DNA of 64,000 bases from an uncultured Eubacteriales bacterium (GTDB lineage Bacteria; Bacillota; Clostridia; Christensenellales; Aristaeellaceae): positions 215,052 through 279,051 of the forward strand of contig CACWHI010000001.1 in the NCBI GenBank assembly GCA_902760595.1, in the 5' to 3' direction. This document shows positions 1-9,413 of the stretch, piece after piece (position 1 is the stretch's first letter; each line of letters opens with the position of its first letter). The position numbers and the translations under genes were made by a program. The notes under the pieces are model-generated. The model did not search any database. It worked only from the letters and a program-made list of their open reading frames with translations, and had not been told where the DNA came from.

Positions 1-459
1 GAGCTGAAAGAACGGCCCCAGATCGTGGCCGCGAACAAAATGGATATCCCGGAGGCTGAAGAAAACCTGAAGCGCTTCAGGGAGCATGTCGGGAAGGACG
101 TACCCGTATACCCCGTGAGCGCGGCGACCAGGCGCGGCTTCAGCGAGCTGATCGACGCGGTGGTACAAAAGCTGTCTGCCTTGCCCCCGGCGGCGCCGTT
201 TGAAGAGGAAGAGATAGAATCACTTCCGCTCAGCGGACTGTCGCAGTTCACGGTGACCCGTGAGGACGGTGTGTTCGTGGTCAGCGGCCCCGCGGTCACG
301 CACCTGGTGGACAGCGTCAACTTTGAGGACGAGGAAAGCCTCAACTGGTTCCATCACACCCTGCGTTCCGCGGGAATCATTGACGCGCTGCGCGAAAAAG
401 GCGCCCATGAAGGCAGTACAGTGCGCATGGACGACATGGAATTCGACTTTATCGACTGA
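1..459 (+). CDS. obg: GTPase Obg (CgtA), C-terminal part only
   Basis: This is the last 152 residues of the ribosome-assembly GTPase Obg; the reading frame is open from base 1, so the start and the G1-G3 motifs lie outside the window. The G4 motif NKMD is at residues 12-15 of the fragment and a G5-like VSAAT follows. From about residue 75 the sequence matches the Obg C-terminal (OCT) domain, and it ends in an acidic tail (DDMEFDFID) typical of clostridial Obg. The family binds the 50S subunit and couples ribosome maturation to GTP/ppGpp. yhbY follows 18 bases later, a pairing common in Firmicutes. Confidence 0.93.
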   Translation, partial: ELKERPQIVAANKMDIPEAEENLKRFREHVGKDVPVYPVSAATRRGFSELIDAVVQKLSALPPAAPFEEEEIESLPLSGLSQFTVTREDGVFVVSGPAVTHLVDSVNFEDEESLNWFHHTLRSAGIIDALREKGAHEGSTVRMDDMEFDFID

Positions 460-477
460 TATTCGGAGGAAACCTGT

Positions 478-771
478 ATGAACGGAAAGCAGCGGGCATA
501 TCTGCGTTCCATGTGCAATACCCTGCCGGCCATCCTGCTCGTAGGCAAAGAGGGCGTGACGGATACCCTTGCGAACAGCGTGGAAGAAGCGCTGCAGGCG
601 CGTGAGCTGATCAAAATGGGCGTCCAGCGCGGAGCGCCGGTCACCGCCAGGGAAGCCTGCACCGAGCTGTGCGAGCGTACTGGAGCGGAGCCGGTGCAGT
701 GTATCGGGAACAAATTCTGCATCTATAAGCCGCGTGAAGAAGAGCCGACCATCGTGCTCCCTCGGGTGTGA
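478..771 (+). CDS. yhbY: YhbY-family ribosome assembly RNA-binding protein
   Basis: A 97-residue single-domain CRS1/YhbY (CRM) protein. The GKEG loop near residue 23, followed by a helix and the segment around ELIKMGV, is the family hallmark; the GxxG loop contacts RNA. YhbY associates with pre-50S particles. The ATG is preceded by GGAGG about 8 bases upstream, and the gene sits directly behind obg, so the two are probably co-transcribed. It ends back to back with hflX on the other strand with no intervening base and no obvious terminator. Confidence 0.93.
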   Translation: MNGKQRAYLRSMCNTLPAILLVGKEGVTDTLANSVEEALQARELIKMGVQRGAPVTAREACTELCERTGAEPVQCIGNKFCIYKPREEEPTIVLPRV

Positions 772-2580
772 TCATTCGGTCTCGTCCGGCCGGGAGCTGT
801 CCAAAGGCTCGTATCTCAGCGCCGGTCCGGCGGCCTTGAGGATCCGGTTCAGGGATGCCTGGTCGACCTCCGCGGTGATCACCGCTTCATTCTCTCCATA
901 TTCCACCTGTGCACGCGAAGCGTTTTCATGGATCAGCGCGGTAAGCTGCATCGCGTGATACGGAACAAAGAATCTGACGGGACAGAGCCTGCCGCCAAGC
1001 TGGCTGCTGATCTCGTTTTTTAATGTGTCCAGGCCTTCGGCTGTTAAAGCGCTGATCTTCAAAGCGTCAGGAAAAGCGTCAACGATCTCCGGCAGCGCCT
1101 GGTCGCACTTGTTGAGCACCTCGATATAAGGCTTCTGATCCGCGCCGAGGCGGGCGAGCGTTTCCCGCACGACACGGCGTTGGGCCAGGGTGTCAGGGTT
1201 GGAAGCGTCGGATACGATCAGGAGCAGATCCGCCTGGACCGCTTCTTCAAGCGTGGAATGAAAAGCCTCGATCAATTCCGTCGGGAGCTGGGAAATAAAG
1301 CCGACCGTATCCGTCAGAAGGAACGGCTGGCTGTCGGCGGTGTCGATCCGGCGCGTCGTCGCGTCCAGCGTAGCGAACAGCTGGTTCTCCACATAGACGT
1401 TCGAATCGGTGAGCGCGTTGAAGATCGTAGATTTGCCGGCGTTCGTATAGCCGACCAGGGCCGCAGTCGGGATCTCGTTGCGCTCACGGCGCTTTTTTTG
1501 CAGAGAGCGCTGTTTTTTCAGTGAATCAAGCTGCTCACGCAGCTGGGTACGCCTGCGCTTGATCGCGCGGCGGTCCATCTCCAGCTTGGTTTCGCCGGGA
1601 CCTCTGGTGCCGATGCCGCCGCCGAGACGCGAGAGAGATAGGCCGAAGCCCACCAGGTGAGACATCTGGTAGCTGAGCTGCGCAAGGGATACCTGCAGCT
1701 GGCCTTCACGCGTGCGAGCGCGCTGCGCGAAAATGTCCAGGATCAGGTTGGTGCGGTCGATCACCCGTACCCCGGTCTGGGTCTCAAGAAGATGGATCTG
1801 CACCCCGCTCAGCTCGTCCTGGGCGATGATCAGGTCAGCGTTCAAGGTCTGCGCGGCCAGGGCGAGCTCCCGAACTTTTCCGGTCCCGATATAGGTGGCG
1901 CTGTCCGGGAAAGGGCGTTTTTGCAGCATACGTCCCACCGGAACGGCGCCGGCAGTACGCGCCAGGGAATCCAGCTCCTCGAAAGAGCTGTCATCGCGGA
2001 TGGCCAGCAGGATCGCGCGTTCCGGCTTCTGCAGGTCGTTAGCAGGAATGCGGGAAACTCTCTCGTCGCATTCCTCGATTCGGCGCATCCAGTTGAGCCG
2101 GGAAAGCCTGCTCAGCGGGTAGATCTCGGTCTGTTCAATGGCAGGCACGCCATATTCGATGCCGGTCAGGAAGGCAGCGGAAATGCCGTTGACGCTCGCG
2201 TCAGGATCCACGCCTAAAGCGCACATCGCGTCCAGCCTCAGCGAGACCAGGGCGGTCAGGTCCAGCTCTGAGAGCTGCGCCGAAGCGTTAGGGTGGGTAT
2301 GGATGACCCGGACACGGGAAAGGGCGTTCTGATTGCGACGCAGGCGGTATTCCGGCAGGGAGACCGTGCTGTTATCGCCGACGACGACGTCCAGCACCTC
2401 TCCGCTCCGGCTGATGTACAGAGCCAGCTCCCTGTTGAGGCGGGAGGAGGCCTCGGCCAGCGTACAGGCCAGCTCCTCTGTCAGAAAGACATCGCTGTCC
2501 AGTTCCGCGAGGTACAGCGCCTGCAGGCGCGTCAGTTCTGTCTGGCGTATTCCGTCTGTATTGCCGTGGATCTCGTACAT
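772..2580 (-). CDS. hflX: GTPase HflX with JAMM-like N-terminal extension
   Basis: 602 residues, well above the roughly 420 of a standard HflX. From about residue 200 it is ordinary HflX: the glycine-rich linker GGIGTRGPGE (321-330), Walker A GYTNAGKST (377-385), switch DTVGF (424-428) and NKCD. HflX is a ribosome-binding GTPase that splits or rescues stalled 70S/100S ribosomes. Residues 1-200 are extra and contain H94-T-H96-P, S104 and D107, which fits the H-x-H-P-x6-S-x2-D zinc motif of JAB/MPN+ (JAMM) proteins; E51 could be the catalytic glutamate. Start ATG lies one base from the stop of the cysteine desulfurase gene, indicating an operon. The JAMM assignment is from the motif only. Confidence 0.93.
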   Translation of the reverse strand: MYEIHGNTDGIRQTELTRLQALYLAELDSDVFLTEELACTLAEASSRLNRELALYISRSGEVLDVVVGDNSTVSLPEYRLRRNQNALSRVRVIHTHPNASAQLSELDLTALVSLRLDAMCALGVDPDASVNGISAAFLTGIEYGVPAIEQTEIYPLSRLSRLNWMRRIEECDERVSRIPANDLQKPERAILLAIRDDSSFEELDSLARTAGAVPVGRMLQKRPFPDSATYIGTGKVRELALAAQTLNADLIIAQDELSGVQIHLLETQTGVRVIDRTNLILDIFAQRARTREGQLQVSLAQLSYQMSHLVGFGLSLSRLGGGIGTRGPGETKLEMDRRAIKRRRTQLREQLDSLKKQRSLQKKRRERNEIPTAALVGYTNAGKSTIFNALTDSNVYVENQLFATLDATTRRIDTADSQPFLLTDTVGFISQLPTELIEAFHSTLEEAVQADLLLIVSDASNPDTLAQRRVVRETLARLGADQKPYIEVLNKCDQALPEIVDAFPDALKISALTAEGLDTLKNEISSQLGGRLCPVRFFVPYHAMQLTALIHENASRAQVEYGENEAVITAEVDQASLNRILKAAGPALRYEPLDSSRPDETE

Positions 2581-2581
2581 T

Positions 2582-3733
2582 TCAGGAGTCTCTCCTTAAT
2601 GAACATACTGTTTCGATGATGCGCCGGGCCGCTTCGACCACGTCCTCTTCGACGGTCTCCCTCCCGAGCGTCAGCCGGAGACTGCCGTGAAGAAGCTCGG
2701 GGGATGTGCCGATGGCCTTCAGGACATGGCTATCCACAAAGGAACCGGCGGTGCAGGCAGACCCGGCGGAGGCTTCAACGCCGTTCAGGTCCAGCAGCGG
2801 GATCAGGGTTTTTATGTCTGTATGAGGGATCGAAAGATGCAGATGCCCAGGCAGCCGGCTTTCGGGTGATCCATTCATGACAACGTCCGGAAGGGCGGCG
2901 CGGATAAGTTCATACAAGAGATCTCTGAGGGCTGAAACGCGCCTCGTTTCTGCTGCCTGAAGCTCGATTGCCCTGGTCAGCGCGGCAGCGAGGCCGACAG
3001 CCCCGGCGACATTCTCGGTCGAAGCGCGGAGGCCCCGCTCCTGTTCGCCGCCGTGGATCAGCGGCTCGATGGCGACGCCGCGGCGCAGGAAGAGCGCGCC
3101 TGCGCCCTTGGGACCATAAAACTTGTGAGCGGATAATGAAAGCAGATCGATCCCGGCCGCATGTACATCGATGGGCAGGGTCCCGGCGGCCTGTACGGCG
3201 TCCGTATGGAATAAGGCGCCCGCTTCATGGGCGATCCGGGCGATATCCGCGACGGGTTCGATCGTCCCGATCTCGTTATTGGCCCACATGATGGAAATGA
3301 GAACAGTTTCGGGCCGTATCGCAGCCGCTATGTCAGAGGGATTGACGCGGCCCTGGTGGTCCGGACGCACATATGTCACCGCGCAGTCATGCCTTTCAAG
3401 AAAGGCGCATGTATTCAGGACGGCCGGATGCTCGATCATGGACGTAACGATATGGCAGCCTGCTCCCGCTTTGGCGGCGATGCCTTTAAGGGCCCAATTG
3501 TCGCTTTCGCTGCCGCCGGACGTGAAATAGATTTCGTCCGGATTCGCGTGCAGGGCCTGGGCTGTCTGCGCACGGGCAGCCTCCAGATGCCGCTTTGCCT
3601 CCCGGGCACTCGCGTAGATGCCGGAGGCGTTGCCGGGCACAGCGGTCAGGCATTCCAGCATCGCATGCCGCGCTTCGTCGCAAAGTGGCGTCGTGGCCGC
3701 GTGATCCAGATAGATGCGTTTCTTAGAGTCCAT
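2582..3733 (-). CDS. Cysteine desulfurase (NifS/IscS family)
   Basis: 383-residue class V PLP-dependent aminotransferase that removes sulfur from cysteine for Fe-S clusters or thio-modified tRNA. Visible: H102, D178, the PLP lysine K204 in SAHKFYGPKG, and the persulfide cysteine C327 in GSACTAG, on the longer active-site loop of NifS/IscS-type enzymes. No iscU or mnmA is adjacent, so the acceptor cannot be named. It sits between a zinc-ribbon membrane protein gene and hflX in a tightly spaced minus-strand operon. It could be the IscS-like general enzyme or a dedicated NifS; the sequence alone does not decide. Confidence 0.93.
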   Translation of the reverse strand: MDSKKRIYLDHAATTPLCDEARHAMLECLTAVPGNASGIYASAREAKRHLEAARAQTAQALHANPDEIYFTSGGSESDNWALKGIAAKAGAGCHIVTSMIEHPAVLNTCAFLERHDCAVTYVRPDHQGRVNPSDIAAAIRPETVLISIMWANNEIGTIEPVADIARIAHEAGALFHTDAVQAAGTLPIDVHAAGIDLLSLSAHKFYGPKGAGALFLRRGVAIEPLIHGGEQERGLRASTENVAGAVGLAAALTRAIELQAAETRRVSALRDLLYELIRAALPDVVMNGSPESRLPGHLHLSIPHTDIKTLIPLLDLNGVEASAGSACTAGSFVDSHVLKAIGTSPELLHGSLRLTLGRETVEEDVVEAARRIIETVCSLRRDS

Positions 3734-3746
3734 TCGTTCCGCTCCG

Positions 3747-5519
3747 TCAGTTGCTGGTAAAGCTGTTGGTCACACGGCTGACAACCCCATCGGTCAGGTA
3801 ATAGCTCAGTACGATGGTCGCGGGATACTCGGGATCGACATAGGTGTAATCGATGCGCTTCTGTCCGTTGCTCAGGATATTGATCTTGCCGTAGCAGCGC
3901 TCCTTGGAATCTGAATACAGGCTGCGGGTCCCGTCCTGGTTGTTTTTTTGTCCGAGATCGCGGAAGAGCTCCGTGACCTCTGTTTCCTTCATGCCGATCC
4001 TGGTATTTCGCGGCATCCGCATGCTGGATGAAGTCGTGTCGATATAATAGAGCAGGGTCCCGCTTTCCGCCACATAGAAGCGCGCTTCGCCCCAGGCGTA
4101 GGTGAGCCTGGAGCAGGTGCCGCGGATGGCGGTGTCGGTGATGCTCTCTTCCTTCAGGGGTTTTCCGTATTTGCTGACGAACTGGTTGTAGGTCGTTTTC
4201 ATCAGCTGCGCGCCTTCGATGGGATCATCCATGTAGCGGTAATACTTCTTGAAGGGGATATCGATCTGGAGCTCTACGGACATTTCGTTGGATACCTTGC
4301 CGTAGCTGTTGACGGCGACGGCACGTACCGTGATCTTGCCGCCAGGCAGAAGGATGCCGTCCTCGTCATAGATCGGGGAATTGATGGTCGGAGCGGTATT
4401 GTCGATCGTATAGTAAAAGGTGACATTCGGGTCGTCCCCGACGTTTCTCAGGCGGATGCGCTGGCGCTGAACGTAGCGCCCGGGAGCCAGGGAGGCTTTC
4501 GGCGCGTCAGGCGATGGGTAGGTGATCACGTATTTGGCGTTGAGCTCGTCACTGACGAGCTCGGTAGAAACGCAAACGGCCCGGATCGTCCAGCCGCCCT
4601 CAGTCAGGTGGATCGGTTCCTCATAGAGCTTGCCATCCTCCGGGAGCGAGCCTTCATCCCCGATCAGGTAATAGATATCGTTGCCTTCGGGACTGATCAG
4701 CTCGACATCCTGGTCCTTTTTATAGCGGCCGGCGCCGACCTTTTCGGAAACGGTGGGCGCTTCCGGGATCATCTCGAGACGTTCGGTTTCAAACGAACTG
4801 AGCTTCGTGTTTTCATACGCCAGCTTCAGGAACTGGGAAGCTTCCATGTTCCGCCCCTGGGCGCGCATCAGGCGCAGGATGTTCTGGTAAGCGATCGGGT
4901 TGGTCTTATCCAGCTTTTCATACATCAGGGTATACAGCCGCTCCGCGTCGGCGGGCCGCTCGGCCGCTTCGTAGGCCTCGCACAGCTGCTGGAGGCGGTC
5001 ATATATATCGTCGCGGTCCGGATCCTTGGCGTAGGCCTCTTCCTCGATCATGATGGCGCGCTCGATGTATCCCTGGTCCATGTATTCCTCGCCGATGTCC
5101 CACATGGCGGAAGCGTCGGCCTCATAGCCCATGCGCGCCAGGATCATCTGGCCCGGATGGGTGAGACGAAGGAACACGTATCCGCCGACCACCGTGAAAA
5201 CCACCAGCACCAGCAGGACGGTGAACAGCATCGCCCAGTTGATATTGGTACGCTTTCTCGGGGGGTGGACAACGATCGTCTGCTGGCCCATGGCGGCGTG
5301 ATCCGCACGGTCACGGTCATCCAGCTTGTCTGTATACTCATCTGCGGGCTTATGCTCGGAACCGACCGCGTTTTCTGTCGGCTGCGGGCGTCCGCGGCCC
5401 TGGCGGATCGCTGCCGTGCCTCGGTTCAGGTCGCGCACGGGCAGCATGGCGCCGCAGGCATGGCAGATCAGCTCGCCTTCGGCGGCAACGGTTCCGCAGT
5501 GCTCACATACTACTACCAT
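3747..5519 (-). CDS. Zinc-ribbon, single-TM protein with TPR-like and chitobiase C-terminal-type domains
   Basis: 590 residues, function unknown. The N-terminus has a zinc ribbon (two CxxC pairs, CEHC and CHAC, in the first 22 residues), then a low-complexity charged linker, one transmembrane helix at about residues 93-117, a TPR-like helical region with repeated A/Y patterns, and two tandem beta domains (about 260-440) resembling the CHB_HEX_C (chitobiase/beta-hexosaminidase C-terminal) fold, recognised by the TFYYTIDNTAP and GGKITVRAVAVN segments. The last 130 residues form an uncharacterised domain. Topology would put the zinc ribbon in the cytoplasm and the beta domains outside. It precedes the cysteine desulfurase gene by 13 bases. 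Confidence 0.8.
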   Translation of the reverse strand: MVVVCEHCGTVAAEGELICHACGAMLPVRDLNRGTAAIRQGRGRPQPTENAVGSEHKPADEYTDKLDDRDRADHAAMGQQTIVVHPPRKRTNINWAMLFTVLLVLVVFTVVGGYVFLRLTHPGQMILARMGYEADASAMWDIGEEYMDQGYIERAIMIEEEAYAKDPDRDDIYDRLQQLCEAYEAAERPADAERLYTLMYEKLDKTNPIAYQNILRLMRAQGRNMEASQFLKLAYENTKLSSFETERLEMIPEAPTVSEKVGAGRYKKDQDVELISPEGNDIYYLIGDEGSLPEDGKLYEEPIHLTEGGWTIRAVCVSTELVSDELNAKYVITYPSPDAPKASLAPGRYVQRQRIRLRNVGDDPNVTFYYTIDNTAPTINSPIYDEDGILLPGGKITVRAVAVNSYGKVSNEMSVELQIDIPFKKYYRYMDDPIEGAQLMKTTYNQFVSKYGKPLKEESITDTAIRGTCSRLTYAWGEARFYVAESGTLLYYIDTTSSSMRMPRNTRIGMKETEVTELFRDLGQKNNQDGTRSLYSDSKERCYGKINILSNGQKRIDYTYVDPEYPATIVLSYYLTDGVVSRVTNSFTSN

Positions 5520-5557
5520 TTTGTTCTCCTCGGTTGCGGGTAAGCTGGAGGCTTATA

Positions 5558-6412
5558 TCAGTCACGGTCCTGCAGCAGGCGCAGGGAATCGTATTCCGGG
5601 TCGCCTTCGGCGAAGCTGCGCTTTGGCGCCGAGCCTCCCAGCGCTTCGATGGCGCTGCGCAGCTCGATATAGAGAAGATATCCGGTCTCCTGACTGAGCG
5701 CGGCCTGCTTCAGAACAGGCAGTGCGGAGGAACGGCCGAATCTTGCCAGGATCGGGGCGAGATGGATGCGCAGGTCGGGCTCCTGCTCAAACAGCCGGAT
5801 CGCCTTTGACACCATATCGCCATTGCCTTTGCCGCGCGACAGGATCGACAGGAACGCGGTTTTGCCATGGGACGTCGCCTGGTCGTAAGCGTTCTTGATC
5901 GTATGAATGTGATCAGCGCTCAGGCTCTCTTCGCTCTCGAGCGTATCGATGGCGTTCTCGGTCAGCTCGTCCTGGCCATCCCAGGAGGCGATCCACTGGA
6001 TATACACGGGATAAGGCACGGAACTGCCGATCTCGCGCAAAAGGGAGATCACATGCATCCGGAGCTCCGAGGGCTGGCCGGCGTCCTGCAGCAGTCTGAG
6101 CAGGGGAGCAACAGAAGCGCTCCCCAGGTCAGAAATCCGGTTCAGCAGCATATCTGGCACATTGATGTCCTGACGAACGTATTCGGTCAGCCAGTCAGTC
6201 AGCAGCTGCGGATCGTCATAGCGTTCAAAGAACATGCCCGGCTTTTCCCCGTTCAGGAAATCTGCCGGCGTATCCAGAAACTCCTGATAGACGTCCGGAA
6301 CACAGTCCTCCATTTCGTCATAGGTGCGAAAACGTCCGAAGTTCTGCTCGTACCACTGCTGGAGGTATTTTGAGAATTCAGTGTCAAAATCATAGAGTCT
6401 GAAATCAGGCAT
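5558..6412 (-). CDS. HEAT-like helical repeat protein, function unknown
   Basis: 284 residues, no signal peptide and no membrane segment. The middle part reads as paired helices with recurring alanine/leucine patterns (for example SVAPLLRLLQDAG, SSALPVLKQAAL) typical of HEAT/armadillo-like repeats, which serve as protein-binding scaffolds. No catalytic motif is seen. Its start overlaps the end of the TPR gene by 8 bases, so translation is probably coupled; both may form one scaffold pair. Function cannot be stated. Confidence 0.72.
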   Translation of the reverse strand: MPDFRLYDFDTEFSKYLQQWYEQNFGRFRTYDEMEDCVPDVYQEFLDTPADFLNGEKPGMFFERYDDPQLLTDWLTEYVRQDINVPDMLLNRISDLGSASVAPLLRLLQDAGQPSELRMHVISLLREIGSSVPYPVYIQWIASWDGQDELTENAIDTLESEESLSADHIHTIKNAYDQATSHGKTAFLSILSRGKGNGDMVSKAIRLFEQEPDLRIHLAPILARFGRSSALPVLKQAALSQETGYLLYIELRSAIEALGGSAPKRSFAEGDPEYDSLRLLQDRD

Positions 6413-7754
6413 GATGATCCCCTTTCTTATCAGAGAGGAGGCCGGTCAGGTATCTCCTCATGCGCCTGATGCGGCGCGGATAATGCGTCATGGGCCACAA
6501 GGCCGGCTCCGCAGGCAGGTCGTCGATACCGAGCCGGAGGCAGAGCGTCTGGTAAAAAGCGTTTGGCCAAAGGCTCTGGCGGTCGCACAGGCGCCTTTGA
6601 AGCGGACTCAGGCTTTCCCAAAGGCGGCCGACAAGGCCGGATACGTCTTTGTACGAAGCAGCCCCGCCCATGCTGATCGTCAGGCCGTGAATGAGACGCC
6701 GGAGAGCGCCGTCACCTTCAGGCCGCGATGAATACACAAGCTCATTGATCAGCGCGTCGTCGTCGGGAATACGGCAGAACGGAATGGGGCCGTAGCCGAG
6801 GATACACAGCGCCGTCTTACCATCACGGTCATCAGGGTCCCTGTCCAGGATCGCGTTCAGGTAACGGAGCGCTTCGTGCAGGTGGCCTGAATTGGCTTCG
6901 ACCGCGGAAAGGACATACAGTAGATCGTTGGAATCCGGTGATTTCCGAAGCTCTTCTTTAAGAGCCGCGCGGATGGTATCGGTTTCCTTCATGAAGAAAG
7001 CTGCCGAGGCCGCGATGCCCCATTCGCGTGAGGTGCGGATGAGCGGGAGCGCCCGGGAAAAGGCAAAAGAGGCTTCCTGTCTTCTGCTGAGCGCCGCGTA
7101 GCTTTGCGCGAGCAGAAGCCAGATGGAAGGCTGTTCGTGTATGTAAAGAAGGGCCCTGCGCAGAAAACGGATCGCTTCCGTATACTGCTTACGGTAGAAG
7201 AGCACTTCGCCCAGTAGGGCGTCCGCTTCCGGGCAGATGCCCCGGCGCAGGGCGAGACGAAGGCGCATTTCCGCTTTCATCAGGTCGCCTGCCTGTACTT
7301 CGGCCAGGGCTCGCTCATAGTGGGACCAGGCGCGCTGTGAGCGGCGGAAAGTGCTCGGTTCGGACCATGGATAATCGCTCAGAAGATCCTGTATTTCGTC
7401 AGCCAGGGCGAAGTCGGCGGTTTTCTTGAGCGCCAGCGCCAGCGCCTGCTCACCCAGTTCCTCGTCCATGGCTGCCAGGGCGGTCATGCCAAGCCAGTAA
7501 TATGCCTTGGCGTTCGAGGGGTCGTCCCGCAGGAGATCGACGGCAATGCGCCTGGCAGCGGAAAAACAGCCCATCTGATAGAAGTTTTCCGCCATCTGCA
7601 GCGCGATGCCGGATTGCCGGGTCTGTTCATAGGCCCGTCGGTAGAGGAAAGCGGCCAGCGCGTGCTCGGCGTTGTTTTTCCGCTTTCCGGCACGTCTCAT
7701 CCAGTATTCCGGCGAGTGGTCAAAGGGAACCAGGTTATCACGCGGCTGGCTCAT
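6405..7754 (-). CDS. TPR-repeat protein
   Basis: 449 residues, soluble. Several TPR-like helix pairs are visible, such as GMTALAAMDEELGEQALALAL, YRKQYTEAIRFLRRALLY and LHEALRYLNAILDRDPDD, with the alanine/tyrosine spacing of TPR units across residues 25-330. The C-terminal 120 residues are rich in R/L/W and not recognised. TPR proteins act as adaptors; no partner is identified. It overlaps hslO (Hsp33) by 4 bases (ATGA) and the downstream HEAT-like gene by 8, so it is part of the long minus-strand operon. Confidence 0.78.
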   Translation of the reverse strand: MSQPRDNLVPFDHSPEYWMRRAGKRKNNAEHALAAFLYRRAYEQTRQSGIALQMAENFYQMGCFSAARRIAVDLLRDDPSNAKAYYWLGMTALAAMDEELGEQALALALKKTADFALADEIQDLLSDYPWSEPSTFRRSQRAWSHYERALAEVQAGDLMKAEMRLRLALRRGICPEADALLGEVLFYRKQYTEAIRFLRRALLYIHEQPSIWLLLAQSYAALSRRQEASFAFSRALPLIRTSREWGIAASAAFFMKETDTIRAALKEELRKSPDSNDLLYVLSAVEANSGHLHEALRYLNAILDRDPDDRDGKTALCILGYGPIPFCRIPDDDALINELVYSSRPEGDGALRRLIHGLTISMGGAASYKDVSGLVGRLWESLSPLQRRLCDRQSLWPNAFYQTLCLRLGIDDLPAEPALWPMTHYPRRIRRMRRYLTGLLSDKKGDHHA

Positions 7755-8632
7755 GCTTCCTCCAGAAGTCGGCGGATATCATCTTCGGAAAACACGCGCG
7801 CTTTACGGCAGAAATGGCAGGTCAGCGTGGCGTAACCATCCGTTTTCAGGATATCCTCCAGCTCTTCCCGGCCCAGCGCCGCCAGCGCGCGCTCCATCCG
7901 CTCCCTGCTGCAGTCACAGCGATATACCAGGGGCTCGCGCTGGACGATCACGGGGGACAGTCCGTCAAACCACAGGTCGATCAGGCGGTCGAGCGGCTGG
8001 TCGGCCAGTTCGCGGCTGATATCCGCAAACAGCATGCTTCGCAGCTCAAGCTGGTTCAGCGTTTCCTCAGAGCAGCCGGGTAGTGTCTGTACCAGGATGC
8101 CGCCGGTGGAGAGAGGTTCGCCCTCATATACCCGCGCGCCCAAAGCTACCAGCGAGGGAACCTGCTCCGATGCGGTATAGTACTGGGCGAAGTCTTCAGC
8201 GATCTCGCCGGAGACCAGATTGACCTGGCCAACATATGGACGGTCCATTCCCAGGTCCTTGACGACCGATAGGCGGCCGTGCTTGCCTACCAGCGTGCCT
8301 ACGTCGAGATGCCCGTCAGCCCGTGGCGGCACGTCTGCCTGTGGATACTCGGCAGTGACCTTGACGGCGTTCTGCATGCCGACAGCCGTCATTTTGCCGA
8401 GAGGACCGTTGCCCGCTATGGTGACGGTCACGGAATCCGTTGGATTCTTCATGACCGCAGAGAGCATTAGGGTGCCGCTCATCAGCCTGGACATCGCGGC
8501 GCAGGCGGTGTTGGAAGGGTGATGAATGCGGGCGGCTTCGGCTGAAAGCCGGGTCGTGCGGCAGAGCAGACCCCGGGCCTGACCATCCATCAGGGTAAAG
8601 TGCAGCATTTCATCGTTGAAAAACTGGTTCAT
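7751..8632 (-). CDS. hslO: Redox-regulated chaperone Hsp33
   Basis: 293 residues, the usual size. The C-terminal zinc centre is complete: C239-x-C241 and C272-x-x-C275. Hsp33 is a cytoplasmic holdase that is activated when these cysteines are oxidised and zinc is released. The N-terminal domain also matches the family (GLLCRTTRLS near residue 21 and the EQVPSLVALGARV segment near 156). The ATG overlaps the stop of the upstream methyltransferase by 4 bases. Confidence 0.95.
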   Translation of the reverse strand: MNQFFNDEMLHFTLMDGQARGLLCRTTRLSAEAARIHHPSNTACAAMSRLMSGTLMLSAVMKNPTDSVTVTIAGNGPLGKMTAVGMQNAVKVTAEYPQADVPPRADGHLDVGTLVGKHGRLSVVKDLGMDRPYVGQVNLVSGEIAEDFAQYYTASEQVPSLVALGARVYEGEPLSTGGILVQTLPGCSEETLNQLELRSMLFADISRELADQPLDRLIDLWFDGLSPVIVQREPLVYRCDCSRERMERALAALGREELEDILKTDGYATLTCHFCRKARVFSEDDIRRLLEEA

Positions 8633-9387
8633 GGATCAGTAATACTCCTTTTTTGTGCGATTATGTGCCAACGAAGGCAATCCGGCTCCGGGTCCGTCAT
8701 CGTTCGGTCGCCGAAGATCTGAACGTTGCTGAATCCGGCTGCGTTCAGCGAGGAGAACAGCTCGTCACGTTCATAGGCGCGCTGGCGCTGGTCCTCCTGG
8801 ATCCGGCGGTACATTCCGGACGCTTCTTCCGCGAAGATATCGAGATGGATATCCAGAACGCGTTTCTCAGCCTGTAATTCCCCCTGCCAGACATACACCA
8901 GCTGATCCTCGCTGGCGGTAAATATGCGGTCTCCGAGCGCGCTAGACAGCTTGTACGGCGTTGATACGTCAAAGGCCAGCACGCCGCCCGGCTTCAGGGA
9001 ATCGTAAGCCCGTCTGAGGAAAGAACGCAGGTCCGTATCATCCAGTAGATAGTTCACTCCGTCGCAGGTGGCGAGGATGGCGTCCACCGGGCGCTGAACA
9101 CAGAGCCTTCGCATGTCCATCCGGATGAACGGGATACTGACGCCCCGTTCCCTGGCTTTCTGCTGCGCCAGGTTCAGCATTTGCTCACTCAGGTCCATGC
9201 CGGTCATCCTGTAACCGAGAAGGGCCAGGGGAATCGTCAGGCTGCCGGTGCCACAGGCGCACTCGATACAGCGCGCGCCGGGCTTGACATTATAAACATC
9301 AAGGAGCCCGGCATAATACCGGGCCCACGCCTCATAGGGGACGTCACTCATCAAACGGTCATAAGCGTAAGCAAAGTCTGTATACAT
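8629..9387 (-). CDS. Class I SAM-dependent methyltransferase
   Basis: 252 residues with a Rossmann-type methyltransferase fold. Motif I is IECACGTGSLTIPLAL (about residues 38-53), followed by GMDLSEQML; the second acidic and LKPGGVLAFDVSTP segments are typical post-motifs. The substrate is unknown; the pattern is that of the small-molecule or ubiquinone/biotin-type broad family, not of a named rRNA enzyme. A GGAG site precedes the ATG. It is placed just before hslO and is translationally coupled to it. Confidence 0.85.
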   Translation of the reverse strand: MYTDFAYAYDRLMSDVPYEAWARYYAGLLDVYNVKPGARCIECACGTGSLTIPLALLGYRMTGMDLSEQMLNLAQQKARERGVSIPFIRMDMRRLCVQRPVDAILATCDGVNYLLDDTDLRSFLRRAYDSLKPGGVLAFDVSTPYKLSSALGDRIFTASEDQLVYVWQGELQAEKRVLDIHLDIFAEEASGMYRRIQEDQRQRAYERDELFSSLNAAGFSNVQIFGDRTMTDPEPDCLRWHIIAQKRSITDP

Positions 9388-9413
9388 ATCTGCTCCAAAC
9401 AGGCGCGCACAGG

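Noticed and set aside
4608..5543. 311-codon plus-strand frame
   Set aside because: Antisense to the zinc-ribbon protein whose CxxC pairs and membrane helix are convincing.
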